Counted from the stretch's first letter, positions 8,833-19,330 are shown. The stretch: DNA of 64,000 bases from Sphingomonas xinjiangensis (GCF_014199255.1 NZ_JACIJF010000015.1:1-64000), one strand, 5' to 3'. Numbers and translations are program-made. Notes: generated from the sequence alone by a model not told the origin.

Positions 8833-9009
8833 TCACCCGGTGCCGGGTTGAGCCGTCTCGGCCGCTTCGCCGCTTTTACTCAGCTCACCGGCCGGAAGAG
8901 ACCCTTGCAGCGTTCCGTCACCGACTTCGGCATGCGCGTCGTCGGTCGGCGCGCCGCTATCGTGGTGAGTCTCGTCGGCTAGCGACTTGTCGTCCTTGGG
9001 ATCACTCAC
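8833..9009 (-). CDS. Small acidic hypothetical protein
   Basis: A 58-residue, strongly acidic, probably disordered protein beginning with GTG (VSDPKDDKSLADETHH). An AGGAGA sequence lies seven bases upstream of the GTG. It ends one codon before, and in the same frame as, the metallophosphoesterase gene. No family was recognised. Confidence 0.55.
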   Translation of the reverse strand: MSDPKDDKSLADETHHDSGAPTDDAHAEVGDGTLQGSLPAGELSKSGEAAETAQPGTG

Positions 9010-9067
9010 GGTCGCGTCTCCTGTCGGCTGTTCGCTTCAACAACCGCCAGAAGCCGCAAAAGGTGCC

Positions 9068-9886
9068 TCAGCCGACGAAGGCGCGTTCCACCACGAACTC
9101 GCCGGGATCATTGCGGGTGCCCTCGTTCATCCCCCAGCCTTCCAGGATCTCGATCATGTCCTTGTTGAAGGCGATCGATCCGCAGATCATGAAGCGGGTG
9201 TCCGGCCGGTCTTCGACGGTCAGGTTCAGTTCCTCGCGGAACGTGCCTTCGCGGATCAGGTCGGTGATCCGCCCCTTGCGGTGGAAATCGCCGCGCGTGA
9301 CCGTCGGGTAATAGGTGAAGCGATCCTTGAGCAGCTCGCCGAAGATCTCGTCTGTACGGATCTCTTCCTCCAGGAAATCGCGATAGGCGAGCTCCTCGGA
9401 CTGGCGCACCGTGTGCGTGATGATGATCTGCTCGAACTTCTCGTGTGTTTCAGGATCGCGCAGCACGCTCAGGAACGGCGCGAGACCCGTGCCCGTGCCT
9501 ACCATCACCAGCCGCTTGGCGGGCTTCAGTGCGTCGACCACCAAAGTGCCGGTCGGCTTGCGCCCCAGGAAGATGTGATCGCCGGGCTGCAGATGCTGGA
9601 GCCGCGACGTCAGCGCGCCCTCCTGCACCTTGACCGAGAAGAATTCGAGATGCTCTTCCCAGGCCGGGCTCGCCACCGAGTAGGCGCGCAGCAGCGGTTT
9701 GCCCTCGGGACCCATCAGCCCGATCATGATGAACTCGCCCGATTGGAAGCGGAAGCTCTGCGGTCGCTTGATCCGGAAGGAGAACAGGCCCGATGTCCAG
9801 TGATGGACCCAGGTAACTTCCTGCACGTCCAGACCCCGCTTCGCGCCGATTTCGCGCATCTGCTCCAGGTCGACCGTCTCGTTCAC
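9068..9886 (-). CDS. fpr: Ferredoxin--NADP+ reductase
   Basis: A 272-residue flavoprotein of the bacterial ferredoxin/flavodoxin-NADP+ reductase family. The FAD-binding motif RAYSVASP lies near residue 68, the NADP-binding GTGTGLAPF near residue 112, and CGS near residue 235; the C-terminus VVERAFVG is typical of the alphaproteobacterial subclass. The role is electron exchange between NADPH and ferredoxin or flavodoxin in the cytoplasm, often linked to oxidative stress. It is divergent from cstA across a 220-base promoter region. Confidence 0.92.
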   Translation of the reverse strand: MNETVDLEQMREIGAKRGLDVQEVTWVHHWTSGLFSFRIKRPQSFRFQSGEFIMIGLMGPEGKPLLRAYSVASPAWEEHLEFFSVKVQEGALTSRLQHLQPGDHIFLGRKPTGTLVVDALKPAKRLVMVGTGTGLAPFLSVLRDPETHEKFEQIIITHTVRQSEELAYRDFLEEEIRTDEIFGELLKDRFTYYPTVTRGDFHRKGRITDLIREGTFREELNLTVEDRPDTRFMICGSIAFNKDMIEILEGWGMNEGTRNDPGEFVVERAFVG

Positions 9887-10109
9887 GTCTTGCTCCCGTA
9901 TATTGGTTCGATGGGCCGGACGAAGGCCCGAAAGGATTTGATCGCGCCCCTTGACAGGTTTTGCCGCGCCCCACGACCCTTTTGCACGCGGACACAGCTA
10001 AGAAAAACTTGTCCGTCATGCCCGGTCGCGCGGAAAAGGCAGGAAAACCAGCCATTCCGTCAATCGCGGCAATGGGATAGCATCTCGGCCGGCAACAGGG
10101 GAAAAACAC

Positions 10110-12158
10110 GTGACCATCGGCAGGATCGGCTGGATTCTTCTGGCGTTGCTCGGCGCCGTCGCGCTCGGCATCGTCGCAAGCGCGCGGGGCGAACCCGTCA
10201 ATGCCGTATGGATCGTCGTCGCGGCGGTCGCGGTCTACCTCATCGCCTACCGCTTCTACGCGCTCTACATCGCAAAGAACGTGCTCCAACTCGACCCTTC
10301 CCGCCCCACCCCGGCGGTGCGCCACGGCGACGGGCTCGACTTTGTGCCCACCAACCGCAACGTCCTGTTCGGCCACCATTTCGCCGCCATCGCTGGCGCC
10401 GGCCCGCTGGTCGGCCCGGTGCTCGCCGCACAGATGGGCTATCTGCCCGGCATGCTTTGGATCCTGGCCGGCGTCGTCGTCGCTGGCGCGGTGCAGGACT
10501 TCATGGTCTTGTTCCTCTCCATGCGACGCGACGGGCGCTCGCTCGGCGAACTGGTCCGCATGGAAATGGGTCCAGTGCCCGGCAGCATCGCGCTGTTCGG
10601 CGCGTTCATGATCATGATCATCATCCTGGCGGTGCTGGCGCTGATCGTCGTGCGCGCGCTTGCCGGCAGCCCCTGGGGTCTGTTCACCGTCGCCGCGACC
10701 ATTCCGCTCGCCGTGGTGATGGGCGTCTATATGCGCTGGATTCGCCCCGGCCGGGTCGGCGAGGCGTCGATCATCGGCCTGGTCGGGCTGATCCTCGCCA
10801 TCGTCTATGGCCGTGCCGTCGCCGAGAGCGCGACGCTCGCTCCCTGGTTCACGTACACCCCCGTGCAGCTCTGCTGGATCCTGATCGGTTATGGCGCGGT
10901 GGCCTCGCTGCTGCCGGTCTGGCTGCTGCTCGCCCCGCGCGACTATCTTTCGACCTTTCTCAAGATCGGCGCGATCGCCGCGCTCGCGGTCGGCATCATC
11001 ATCGTCGCGCCGCCGCTCCAGATGCCCGCGCTCACCAAGTTCATCGACGGCAGCGGCCCGGTGTGGTCGGGATCGCTCTTCCCGTTCCTGTTCATCACCA
11101 TCGCGTGCGGTGCGGTGTCAGGGTTCCACGCGCTGATTGCCAGCGGCACCACGCCCAAGCTGATCGCCTCCGAAGGCGACGCCACCTTCATCGGCTATGG
11201 CGCGATGTTGATGGAAAGCTTCGTCGCGATCATGGCGCTGGTCGCCGCCTCGGTGATCGAGCCCGGCATCTACTTCACCATGAACAGCCCGGCGGCCATC
11301 CTCGGCACCGACGCCGCGAGCGCCGCCGCCGCGGTCAGCGCGATGGGCTTCCCCGTCACGCCCGAGCTGATCACCAGCACGGCGGCCGATGTCGGAGAGA
11401 CCACAATCATCTCGCGCGCAGGCGGCGCGCCAACCCTCGCGGTCGGCATGGCGCACATCTTCAGCCAGCTGATCGGCGGCAAGGCAATGATGGCTTTCTG
11501 GTACCATTTCGCCATCCTCTTCGAGGCGCTGTTCATTCTGACCGCGGTCGATGCCGGAACCCGCTCCGGCCGCTTCATGCTCCAGGATCTGATCGGGCTG
11601 GCGGTGCCAAGCTTCCGCAACTCCTCCTCGTTCATCCCCGCATTGGTCGGCACGCTGGTCTGCGTCGGCGCCTGGGGCTTCTTCCTCTACCAGGGCGTGA
11701 CCGATCCCCTGGGCGGCGTGAACACGCTGTGGCCGCTGTTCGGCATCTCGAACCAGATGCTCGCCGCCGTCGCGCTGATGCTCGCCACTGCCGTGCTGTT
11801 TCGGATGAAGCGTGAGCGGTTCGCCTGGGTGACGATGATCCCCACCACCTGGCTCCTCGCCTGCACCGTCACGGCGAGCCTCTTGAAGCTGTTCTCAGCG
11901 ACGCCCGCGGTCGGCTTCCTCGCCCATGCCAATCGCTATTCGGACGCGCTGGCGGCAGGCACCCTGCTCGCTCCGGCGAAAACCGCTGACGAGATGCGGC
12001 GCATCATCACCAACGACTATATCGACGCGGCGCTCTGCGCGCTGTTCCTGTTCGTGGTGCTCTCGATCCTGTTCTACACGATCCGGACCTGCCTCGCCGC
12101 GCGCCGCATGGCCGAGCCAAGCGTCCACGAACTCCCGCTGGTGGCGGCGGCGGAATGA
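10110..12158 (+). CDS. cstA: Carbon starvation protein A, peptide/pyruvate transporter family
   Basis: A 682-residue inner-membrane protein with about sixteen hydrophobic segments, matching CstA in length and sequence (for example GAGPLVGPVLAAQMGYLPG near residue 93, and SGFHALIASGTTPK mid-protein). E. coli CstA imports pyruvate and peptides during carbon limitation (family knowledge). The start is the GTG at 10110, preceded by CAGGGGAAAAACAC; an alternative frame open across the same bases is a shadow. It is coupled by ATGA overlap to a YbdD-type small protein, the usual partner of this transporter. Confidence 0.93.
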   Translation: MTIGRIGWILLALLGAVALGIVASARGEPVNAVWIVVAAVAVYLIAYRFYALYIAKNVLQLDPSRPTPAVRHGDGLDFVPTNRNVLFGHHFAAIAGAGPLVGPVLAAQMGYLPGMLWILAGVVVAGAVQDFMVLFLSMRRDGRSLGELVRMEMGPVPGSIALFGAFMIMIIILAVLALIVVRALAGSPWGLFTVAATIPLAVVMGVYMRWIRPGRVGEASIIGLVGLILAIVYGRAVAESATLAPWFTYTPVQLCWILIGYGAVASLLPVWLLLAPRDYLSTFLKIGAIAALAVGIIIVAPPLQMPALTKFIDGSGPVWSGSLFPFLFITIACGAVSGFHALIASGTTPKLIASEGDATFIGYGAMLMESFVAIMALVAASVIEPGIYFTMNSPAAILGTDAASAAAAVSAMGFPVTPELITSTAADVGETTIISRAGGAPTLAVGMAHIFSQLIGGKAMMAFWYHFAILFEALFILTAVDAGTRSGRFMLQDLIGLAVPSFRNSSSFIPALVGTLVCVGAWGFFLYQGVTDPLGGVNTLWPLFGISNQMLAAVALMLATAVLFRMKRERFAWVTMIPTTWLLACTVTASLLKLFSATPAVGFLAHANRYSDALAAGTLLAPAKTADEMRRIITNDYIDAALCALFLFVVLSILFYTIRTCLAARRMAEPSVHELPLVAAAE

Positions 12159-12340
12159 TCCGCCGCCTCCTCGCGCGCGCCGCCGAAACGGCCCGGCTGA
12201 TGATCGGACAGCCGCCCTATGAGGCGTACTGCACCCACATGGCGCAGACGCATCCCGGTGAGCCGGTGATGACCCGCGCCGAATTCTTCCGCAACCGCCA
12301 GGATGCCCGCTTCAACAGCCGCAATGGGCGGTGCTGCTAA
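12155..12340 (+). CDS. YbdD/YjiX family small protein
   Basis: A 61-residue protein of the YbdD/YjiX (DUF466) family. It shows the family signatures YEAYCTHM and the ending with FFRNRQDARF. In enterobacteria the equivalent gene follows cstA or btsT and is needed for pyruvate uptake (established for the E. coli systems). Here it starts inside the cstA stop codon (ATGA), so coupled expression is very likely. Confidence 0.88.
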   Translation: MIRRLLARAAETARLMIGQPPYEAYCTHMAQTHPGEPVMTRAEFFRNRQDARFNSRNGRCC

Positions 12341-12376
12341 TCTGAAATCCGCCCCCGCCAGAGGGAGGATCCGGGG

Positions 12377-14381
12377 TCACTCGAACTCGAGGATCGCGGC
12401 GTCGACCGCCAGGCTGTCGCCGGCCGCGAAGTTTGCCGCCTTCACAACCCCTGCCCGCTCGGCGCGCAGGATATTCTCCATCTTCATCGCCTCGACCACG
12501 GCAAGCGGCTGGCCCGCCTCCACCTTGTCGCCCGGCGCGACGTTAAGCTGAGTGAGCAGCCCCGGCATCGGCGCCAGCAGGAACTTGGACAGGTCGGGCG
12601 GCACCTTCTCGATCATGTGGTGTCGATACTGCGCCACGTGCGCGGGCAGCACCTCCACGCGGTGGGTCGCGCCTCGCGCAGTCAGCAGCCACGCGCTGCC
12701 CTTGCGGGACACGCCCACTGTCAGCGGCTCGTCATCGATCCGCGCCACGAACAGCGGTTCACCTGGGCGCCATTGCCCCACCAGGCTTATCGCCTCGCCC
12801 GCGCCGGTCACCAGCCGCTCGCCCTCATGGCTTTCGACCTTCAGCGCAAAGCGTTCGCCATCGATCATCACCACCCGCTCGGATGATCCGAGCACCGGCC
12901 CGTTCAGTTGGCCGGAGATCATCGCGGCACGGTGGCTGCGCTCCAGGTCGATCACCGCCGCCGCAGTCGCCAGCTTACGCTTGAGTTCGGGCGAGGCCGG
13001 CGCGCCGGCGAACCCGTCCGGATACTCTTCGGCAATGAAACCCGTCGTCAGCGCACCGGCACGAAAGCGCGGATGCTGCATGATCGCCGACAGGAAATCG
13101 ATGTTATGCCCGATCCCGTCGATCCGGAACCGGTCGAGCGCCGCGACCTGCCGGTCCGCCGCTTCCTCGCGCGTTTCGCCATAGGTGATCAGCTTGGCGA
13201 TCATCGGATCGTAGAACATCGAGATTTCCGATCCCTCGGTCACCCCGTCGTCCACCCGCACGCCGTCACCCTCGCGTGGAGGCAGGTACCGGACCAGCCG
13301 CCCGGTGGAGGGCAGGAAGCCCCGATACGCGTCCTCGGCATAGACCCGGTTCTCGATCGCCCAGCCGGTCAGCGTCACGTCGTCCTGCGTGAAGGCAAGC
13401 GGCTCGCCCGCCGCTACGCGGATCATCTGCTCGACCAGGTCCAGCCCGGTCACCAGCTCGGTCACCGGATGCTCGACCTGGAGTCGCGTGTTCATCTCGA
13501 GGAAGTAGAACCCCTCCCCGCTCGTGTCCGCGCCCGACACGATCAGCTCGACCGTGCCCGCCGAATAATAGCCCACGGCCCGCGCCAAAGCCACCGCCTG
13601 CTCGCCCATCCGCTTGCGCATCTCGGGCGTGACGAAGGGCGACGGCGCCTCCTCGACCACCTTCTGGTGCCGCCGCTGGATCGAGCATTCCCTCTCGCCC
13701 AGATAAACGATAGTGCCGTGCTGGTCGCCCAGCACCTGGATCTCGATATGGCGCGGCTGCTCGATGAACTTCTCGATGAACACGCGGTCATCGCCAAAGC
13801 TCGCTAGCCCCTCGCGCTTGGTCGCTTCGAAGCCTTCGCGCACATCCTGCTCGGACCAGGCGAGCCGCATCCCCTTGCCGCCGCCCCCGGCCGAGGCCTT
13901 CATCATTACCGGATAGCCGATTTCCGACGCGATCCGCACCGCATGCTCGGTATCGTCGATCTCGCCGACGAAGCCCGGTACGACGTTGACCCCGGCTTCC
14001 TTGGCCAGCTTCTTGGACTCGATCTTATCGCCCATCGCCGCAATCGCCGCCGGCGGCGGGCCGATAAAGGCGATCCCCGCCTCCGCGCACGCCCGCGCAC
14101 GCCCGCGCAAAGCTCTCGCGTTCCGAGAGGAAGCCATAGCCGGGATGGATCGCATCCGCCCCGGTCTCCTTGGCGGCCAGCAGGATCAGCTCGGCCTTGA
14201 GGTAGCTTTCGGCAGCCGGCGCCGGCCCAAGCCGCACGCTCTCATCCGCCATCCGCACATGCGGCGCCCGCGCGTCCGCATCCGAATAGACCGCAACCGT
14301 GGCGATCCCCATCTTCTTGGCGGTCTGCATGACACGGCAGGCGATCTCACCACGATTGGCGACCAGGATTTTCTTGAACAC
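12377..14381 (-). pseudogene. pccA: Propionyl-CoA carboxylase alpha subunit, frameshifted
   Basis: Biotin carboxylase plus biotin carrier subunit of propionyl-CoA carboxylase (possibly acting on other acyl-CoAs). The first 93 or so codons ([17 protein letters not shown] to [14 protein letters not shown]) and the rest ([15 protein letters not shown] to the end) are in different frames. The break coincides with a 10-bp tandem duplication at 14083-14102; deleting one copy gives a continuous 664-residue protein, the normal length. The downstream part keeps ATP-grasp motifs (GGGGKGMRL, EMNTRLQVEHPVTE) and the biotinylation site AMKM, whose Lys codon is 12482-12484. As the last gene of an operon with pccB, mutase and epimerase, its function would be essential to the pathway, so an assembly error or a reversible slippage mutation are both possible. 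Confidence 0.85.
14083..14110. repeat. 10-bp tandem duplication within pccA
   Basis: The unit CCGCGCACGC occurs at 14083-14092 and again at 14093-14102, followed by a partial third copy (CCGCGCA, 14103-14109). One full copy is surplus relative to the reading frame of a normal biotin carboxylase domain, so this duplication causes the pccA frameshift. Confidence 0.9.
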
Positions 14382-14408
14382 GCTATTCCTCTCCCAGCTG
14401 CGGCTTCT

Positions 14409-15437
14409 TCACTCGGCCGCTTGCAGTTCCGTCTTGCGCTCCGCCGCCATCGGCGTGAGCCCCAGCCGGGCGAACAGTGCCGCGTCCTTGTCGTCGCCGG
14501 CATTGCCTGCGGTCAACAGCTTGTCGCCGGTGAAGATCGAGTTCGCACCGGCCAGGAAGCACAATGCCTGCGCCGCATCGCTCATGCTCTCGCGCCCGGC
14601 GGACAGCCGCACCATAGACTCCGGCATGGTGATGCGCGCCACCGCCACGGTTCGCACGAACTCGATATCGTCGATCTTGGCCAATGGCGTGTCGGCCAGC
14701 ATGTCGCCCAGCACCGTGCCCTTGACCGGCACCAACGCATTGACCGGGACGCTCTCCGGATGGCGCGGCAGCGTCGCGAGGGCGTGGATGAAGCCAACGC
14801 GATCCTCGCGCGTCTCCCCCATCCCAACGATCCCGCCGCAGCACACGTTGATCCCGGCGTCGCGAACATGCTCCAGCGTGTCGAGCCGCTCCTCGAAGGT
14901 TCGCGTAGTGATCACATCACCATACCGCTCGGGCGAGGTGTCGATATTGTGGTTGTAGTAATCCAGCCCGGCCTCGGCGAGCATCTGCGCTTGGGTCGGC
15001 GTCAGCATGCCCAACGTCATGCAGGTTTCCATCCCCATCTGGCGCACGCCCTGCACCATCTGGATGATCGCGGGCATGTCGCGGTCCTTGGGGTTGCGCC
15101 ATGCCGCGCCCATGCAAAAGCGCGAGCTGCCATTGTCCTTCGCCTGCGCGGCCGATTGCAGCACCGCGCGCACGTCCATCAGCTTGGTCGCTTTCAGTCC
15201 GCTTTCCGAATGCACCGACTGTGAGCAGTACCCGCAATCTTCGGGGCATCCGCCGGTCTTGATCGACAACAGCGTCGACATCTGCACTTCGTTCGCCGCG
15301 TGGTTTGCCCGGTGCACCTGCGCGGCACGGAACAGCAATTCGGTGAACGGCAGGTCGAACAGCGCGGCAATTTCCCCGCGCGTCCAGTCGGTACGAACAG
15401 GGCTTCCCTCGATCACAGGGGTAACGAACGCATTCAT
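14409..15437 (-). CDS. bioB: Biotin synthase
   Basis: A 342-residue radical-SAM enzyme that converts dethiobiotin to biotin. The [4Fe-4S]/SAM motif CPEDCGYC gives Cys64, Cys68 and Cys71; later conserved blocks include [22 protein letters not shown] and the C-terminal [13 protein letters not shown] with a conserved Arg-containing RLSAGRE. The start overlaps the stop of the methylmalonyl-CoA mutase gene (ATGA). Finding bioB between the mutase gene and the biotin-dependent carboxylase gene couples cofactor supply to the carboxylase that needs it; no other biotin genes are in the window. Confidence 0.95.
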   Translation of the reverse strand: MNAFVTPVIEGSPVRTDWTRGEIAALFDLPFTELLFRAAQVHRANHAANEVQMSTLLSIKTGGCPEDCGYCSQSVHSESGLKATKLMDVRAVLQSAAQAKDNGSSRFCMGAAWRNPKDRDMPAIIQMVQGVRQMGMETCMTLGMLTPTQAQMLAEAGLDYYNHNIDTSPERYGDVITTRTFEERLDTLEHVRDAGINVCCGGIVGMGETREDRVGFIHALATLPRHPESVPVNALVPVKGTVLGDMLADTPLAKIDDIEFVRTVAVARITMPESMVRLSAGRESMSDAAQALCFLAGANSIFTGDKLLTAGNAGDDKDAALFARLGLTPMAAERKTELQAAE

Positions 15438-17566
15438 TCGGCAGCTTCTCCAAGCGGGGGCAGGTTGTGCCCCAGCAATCGCAACACTTCGGCGGCGGCG
15501 TTCACCAGATTGGTGCCCGGTCCGAAGATCGCCTGCACGCCGGCCGCGCGCAGGAATTCATAGTCTTGGGGCGGAATGACGCCCCCGGCAACTACCTTGA
15601 TGTCGGCGCGCCCGGCTTCCTTCAGCCGATCGATCAGCTCGGGGATCAGCGTCTTGTGCCCCGCGGCCAGGCTGGAGGCACCAACCACATCGACGCCGCG
15701 CTCGATCGCCAGATCGGACGTTTCCGCCGGCGTCTGGAACAGCGGACCCGAAATCACCTCAAACCCCAGATCGGCGAACGCGCTCGCCACCACATTTGCG
15801 CCACGGTCGTGCCCATCCTGCCCCATCTTGGCGACCAGCACGCGCGGCTTGCGTCCGGTGCGACGCTCAAATGCGGCGACGCCATCCAGCGCCCGCAGCC
15901 AGCCGGCATCCGCCGCATGCGCCGGGCCATACACACCCTTGATCGGTGTAACCCCAACAGCGTGCCGCCCGAACGCCGCTTCCATCGCCGCCGACATCTC
16001 GCCAAGGGTACAGCGCGCTCGCGCCGCCTCGACGCACAGCGCGAGAAGGTTCCCACCACCTTGCGCCCCACGCCGCAAATTGCCCAGCGCTTCCTCGGCC
16101 TTGGCTTGATCCCTTTCAGCCCGAGTCCGCTCGATCCGCCGGATCTGGTCCGCACGAACCCGCGCATTGTCGATGTCCAGGATGTCCATCGGCGCCTCTT
16201 CGGCCAGCCGGTATTTGTTGACGCCGACGATCACGTCCTCGCCGCGATCGACCCGCGCCTGACGCGCGGCGGCGGCGCGCTCGATATGTTCCTTGGGGAA
16301 GCCCTTCTCGACCGCATGGATCATTCCACCCGCGGCTTCCACTTCCTCGATCAACGCCCAGGCCTTCTCGGCCAATTCGCTGGTCAGCGCTTCGACATAA
16401 TAGCTGCCGCCCAGCGGATCGACGACGTGCGTCATGCCGGTCTCTTCCTGCAGGATCAGCTGCGTATTGCGCGCGATCCGGGCGGAGAAATCGGTAGGCA
16501 ACGCAACGGCTTCGTCGAGACTGTTGGTATGCAGGCTCTGCGTGCCGCCGAACGTCGCCGCCATCGCCTCCACCGTGGTGCGGATGACGTTGTTGTACGG
16601 ATCCTGCTCCTGCAACGACACGCCCGAGGTCTGGCAGTGCGTGCGCAGCATCTGGCTACGCGGCGAGCCGCCGAAACCGGCGATGATCCGGCTCCACAGC
16701 GTACGTGCCGCGCGGAGCTTCGCGACCTCCATGAAAAAGTTCATGCCGATGCCGAAGAAGAACGACAAACGTCCTGCGAACGCGTCGATATCCAGCCCAC
16801 GGTCCATCGCCGCGCGGACATAGGCCATGCCGTCGGCCAGCGTGAAGGCCAGCTCCTGCACCGCCGTCGCCCCGGCCTCGTGCATGTGATAGCCCGAGAT
16901 CGAAATCGAATTGAACCGCGGCATGTGCTGCGCGGTATAGGCAATGATATCCGCGACGATCCGCATCGATGGCTCGGGCGGATAGATGTATGTGTTGCGG
17001 ACCATGAACTCCTTGAGAATGTCGTTCTGGATGGTCCCGGTGAGCTGGTCCTGCCGCACTCCCTGCTCTTCGGCCGCGACGATGTAGAAGGCCAGGCACG
17101 GCAGCACCGCGCCGTTCATCGTCATGCTGACGCTCATCTCGTCCAGCGGGATGCCGTCGAACAGGATCTGCATGTCGGCCAGCGTATCGATCGCAACGCC
17201 CGCCTTGCCGACATCGCCGGTGACGCGCGGATGGTCGCTGTCATAGCCGCGATGGGTGGCCAGGTCGAAGGCGACGCTCAGTCCTTTCTGCCCCGCACCC
17301 AGGTTGCGGCGGTAGAACGCGTTCGATTCCTCGGCGGTCGAAAAGCCAGCATATTGCCGGATCGTCCATGGCCGGCCGGCATACATGCTCGCCTTCACAC
17401 CGCGGGTGAACGGCGCGAAGCCCGGCAGGCCGGGATCGGGCGCATCCTCCTGCGTGTACAGGGGTTTGACCGCGATACCTTCCGGCGTGTGCCAGGTCAG
17501 GTCAGCGTCGCGCACTTCCTTTGCGGCAAGCTTCGCCCAGGCATCGAGGTCGGCTTTGTCGGTCAC
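15434..17566 (-). CDS. scpA: Methylmalonyl-CoA mutase
   Basis: A 710-residue adenosylcobalamin-dependent mutase that isomerises (R)-methylmalonyl-CoA to succinyl-CoA. The N-terminal TIM-barrel substrate domain ([18 protein letters not shown], near residue 75) is followed by the C-terminal cobalamin-binding domain with DGHDRG, His586 being the cobalt ligand, then SSLAAGH and the GGVIPPQDY loop. Both domains are on one chain, as in the single-gene ScpA/MUT type. The GTG at 17566 overlaps the stop of the enoyl-CoA hydratase-like gene (GTGA); a longer open frame upstream reads through that gene and is rejected. Confidence 0.95.
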   Translation of the reverse strand: MTDKADLDAWAKLAAKEVRDADLTWHTPEGIAVKPLYTQEDAPDPGLPGFAPFTRGVKASMYAGRPWTIRQYAGFSTAEESNAFYRRNLGAGQKGLSVAFDLATHRGYDSDHPRVTGDVGKAGVAIDTLADMQILFDGIPLDEMSVSMTMNGAVLPCLAFYIVAAEEQGVRQDQLTGTIQNDILKEFMVRNTYIYPPEPSMRIVADIIAYTAQHMPRFNSISISGYHMHEAGATAVQELAFTLADGMAYVRAAMDRGLDIDAFAGRLSFFFGIGMNFFMEVAKLRAARTLWSRIIAGFGGSPRSQMLRTHCQTSGVSLQEQDPYNNVIRTTVEAMAATFGGTQSLHTNSLDEAVALPTDFSARIARNTQLILQEETGMTHVVDPLGGSYYVEALTSELAEKAWALIEEVEAAGGMIHAVEKGFPKEHIERAAAARQARVDRGEDVIVGVNKYRLAEEAPMDILDIDNARVRADQIRRIERTRAERDQAKAEEALGNLRRGAQGGGNLLALCVEAARARCTLGEMSAAMEAAFGRHAVGVTPIKGVYGPAHAADAGWLRALDGVAAFERRTGRKPRVLVAKMGQDGHDRGANVVASAFADLGFEVISGPLFQTPAETSDLAIERGVDVVGASSLAAGHKTLIPELIDRLKEAGRADIKVVAGGVIPPQDYEFLRAAGVQAIFGPGTNLVNAAAEVLRLLGHNLPPLGEAAE

Positions 17567-18345
17567 TGGCCCTTGAACTCCGCCTTGCGCTTCTGAAAGA
17601 ACGCCATGCCGCCCTCCATCGCATCCGCCGTGCCCCGCGCGGCGCGCTGGTTGTCGGCTTCCAGCGCCATCGCCTCGCCATAGCTGGAGGACAGCCCGGC
17701 ATGCAGTTGCTGCCGGACCATGCCCAGCGCTAGCGTCGGCCCCTTGGCCAGCCGCGCGGCGAAACGCCATGCCTCGGCCTCCAGCATGTCGTCATGCACC
17801 ACCTGGTGCACCATGCCCCAGTCGCGCGCCTTTTCGGCCGAAACGCGCTCGCCCAGCATCATCATCTCCAGCGCCCGTGCCCGACCGATCAGCCGGGGCA
17901 GGATCCAGCTTGCACCGCCATCGGGCACCAGCCCGATATTGATAAACGCCTGGAGGAAGTAAGCGCTGCTCGCCGCGATGCAGAAATCGGCTGCCAGTGC
18001 CAGGCTGCACCCGATCCCCGCCGCAGGCCCACGCACCGCGCTCACCACCGGCACGCCCAGTTCAGCGATTGCCAGCAGCGTCGGATGGTAATGCTCGGTC
18101 AGCGCCCCGTGCGCCGCCGCGCCGGGATCATCGCCACCTACCGCCGCACCGCCGACATCCGCGCCCGAACAGAACGCCTTGCCCGCGCCAAGCAGCAGTA
18201 CCGCGCGTGCACCCTCCAGCGCGCCAAGCGCCGCACGGATTTCGTCGAACATCGCCGGCGGCGCGGCATTCATCCGCTCCGGCCGATTGAGCGTGATCGC
18301 CAGCACGTCGCCACGCCGCTCAGTGAGGAGGTGTTCGAAAGCCAT
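17563..18345 (-). CDS. Enoyl-CoA hydratase/isomerase family protein
   Basis: A 260-residue crotonase-fold protein. It has the CoA-binding/oxyanion blocks FCSGAD and [19 protein letters not shown], and a [17 protein letters not shown] segment in which Asp replaces the second catalytic Glu of true hydratases. That resembles PaaG-type isomerases, so an isomerase or a decarboxylase-like role is at least as likely as hydration. It lies inside the propionate operon: the start overlaps the epimerase stop by one base (TGATG) and its stop overlaps the mutase start. A role in clearing side-products of the pathway is possible but speculative. Confidence 0.85.
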   Translation of the reverse strand: MAFEHLLTERRGDVLAITLNRPERMNAAPPAMFDEIRAALGALEGARAVLLLGAGKAFCSGADVGGAAVGGDDPGAAAHGALTEHYHPTLLAIAELGVPVVSAVRGPAAGIGCSLALAADFCIAASSAYFLQAFINIGLVPDGGASWILPRLIGRARALEMMMLGERVSAEKARDWGMVHQVVHDDMLEAEAWRFAARLAKGPTLALGMVRQQLHAGLSSSYGEAMALEADNQRAARGTADAMEGGMAFFQKRKAEFKGQ

Positions 18346-18764
18346 CAATGCGCGCCCTTCGGCGTTTCCATGATCTCGGTCAGCACCCCACCCATGTCCT
18401 TGGGATGGACGAAGAAGATCAGCGTGCCATGCGCGCCGATCCGCGGCTCGCCGAGCAGCCGGGCGCCCTTGCCTTCGAACCATGCCTTGGCTTCGAGGAT
18501 GTCGGGCACTTCATAGCAGAGATGATGCTGCCCGCCCGCCGGGTTCTTGGCGAGAAAGCCGTGGATCGGCGATGCTTGGCCCAGCGGCTCGATCAGCTCG
18601 ATCTGCGTATTGGGCGTGTCGACGAAGCACACCCGCACGCCCTGCGCAGGCAAGTCGAAGGGCTCACTGACGCCGGTCGCGCCGAGCACATCTCGGTACA
18701 GCGCCACCGATGCCTCGATCGAAGGCGTCGCCACGCCGACATGGTTCAGCCGTCCCAGCTTCAT
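18345..18764 (-). CDS. mce: Methylmalonyl-CoA epimerase
   Basis: A 139-residue vicinal oxygen chelate protein that epimerises (S)- to (R)-methylmalonyl-CoA between the carboxylase and the mutase. The metal-ligand pattern is clear: His in RLNHVGVA near residue 8, the TQIELIEPLG strand, HHLCYEV with a second His, and a C-terminal Glu in VLTEIMETPKG. It is overlapped by ATGA with the upstream membrane-protein gene and by one base with the next gene, so it is fully embedded in the operon. Confidence 0.93.
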   Translation of the reverse strand: MKLGRLNHVGVATPSIEASVALYRDVLGATGVSEPFDLPAQGVRVCFVDTPNTQIELIEPLGQASPIHGFLAKNPAGGQHHLCYEVPDILEAKAWFEGKGARLLGEPRIGAHGTLIFFVHPKDMGGVLTEIMETPKGAH

Positions 18765-19330
18765 GCCTGCACCATAGGGGTTTTGGAGAGCGACGCGCGC
18801 ATGCCATCAAAATCCTGCTGCTGGACCAGCTTGGTCTTGCCGAACGTAACAATCACCTGCACCACTACAGTTTCGTTGGCGCCGATAGCGATCTCCATCG
18901 GATCGGACCGACGGTTCTGCACCTCGGTCTCGATGACGTGCCGTCCAGGCGTGAGGGACAAGGCCGCGAAGCGCGGGCTCTTCAGCTGGGTGCGCACCGC
19001 ACCATCGACAGACACGTCGACTCCCGCTGCCTTGCCGATGAACCCATGCCGATACACGATCAGGCGACCGGTGCCGTCGGAAAGCGGCCGCAAGGCGGCT
19101 TCCCGTGTCGCTGCATCAGCTATCGGCACCCGCCTGTTCCCGGCCAGGGCCATATAGATCACGCTAACCACGACACCGAAGCTTAGCCCGATGAACCATG
19201 TGTTTGTGGTCTTGTCTGCGGGGACGCCTGCGGCCGCCTGGAAGAACGCCAGCGACGCGGAGGTGACAAACGCCACGCCGCCCATAATCAGGCCCATGAT
19301 GATCTGTTGGCGCAGTGACAGCTTCTTCAT
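18761..19330 (-). CDS. Hypothetical membrane protein in the propionate operon
   Basis: A 189-residue protein with two N-terminal hydrophobic segments (about residues 8-30 and 40-60) and a soluble C-terminal part with beta-rich PEGA-like sequence (GKAAGVDVSVDG, LTPGRHVIETEV, TVVVQVIVTFGKTK). This suggests an envelope-anchored domain. The ATG at 19330 begins MKKLSLRQQ. It lies between pccB and mce with a stop/start overlap to mce, so it is co-transcribed with the pathway, although no metabolic role can be read from it. Confidence 0.7.
   Translation of the reverse strand: MKKLSLRQQIIMGLIMGGVAFVTSASLAFFQAAAGVPADKTTNTWFIGLSFGVVVSVIYMALAGNRRVPIADAATREAALRPLSDGTGRLIVYRHGFIGKAAGVDVSVDGAVRTQLKSPRFAALSLTPGRHVIETEVQNRRSDPMEIAIGANETVVVQVIVTFGKTKLVQQQDFDGMRASLSKTPMVQA

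Noticed and set aside
8987..11815. A 942-codon open frame on the plus strand
   Set aside because: It runs antisense to the ferredoxin reductase gene and then out of frame through cstA; the translation is Arg/His-rich with no domain. It is a GC-rich artifact.
15467..17596. A 709-codon plus-strand open frame opposite the methylmalonyl-CoA mutase gene
   Set aside because: The minus-strand mutase has complete catalytic motifs and operon overlaps; the antisense frame has none.
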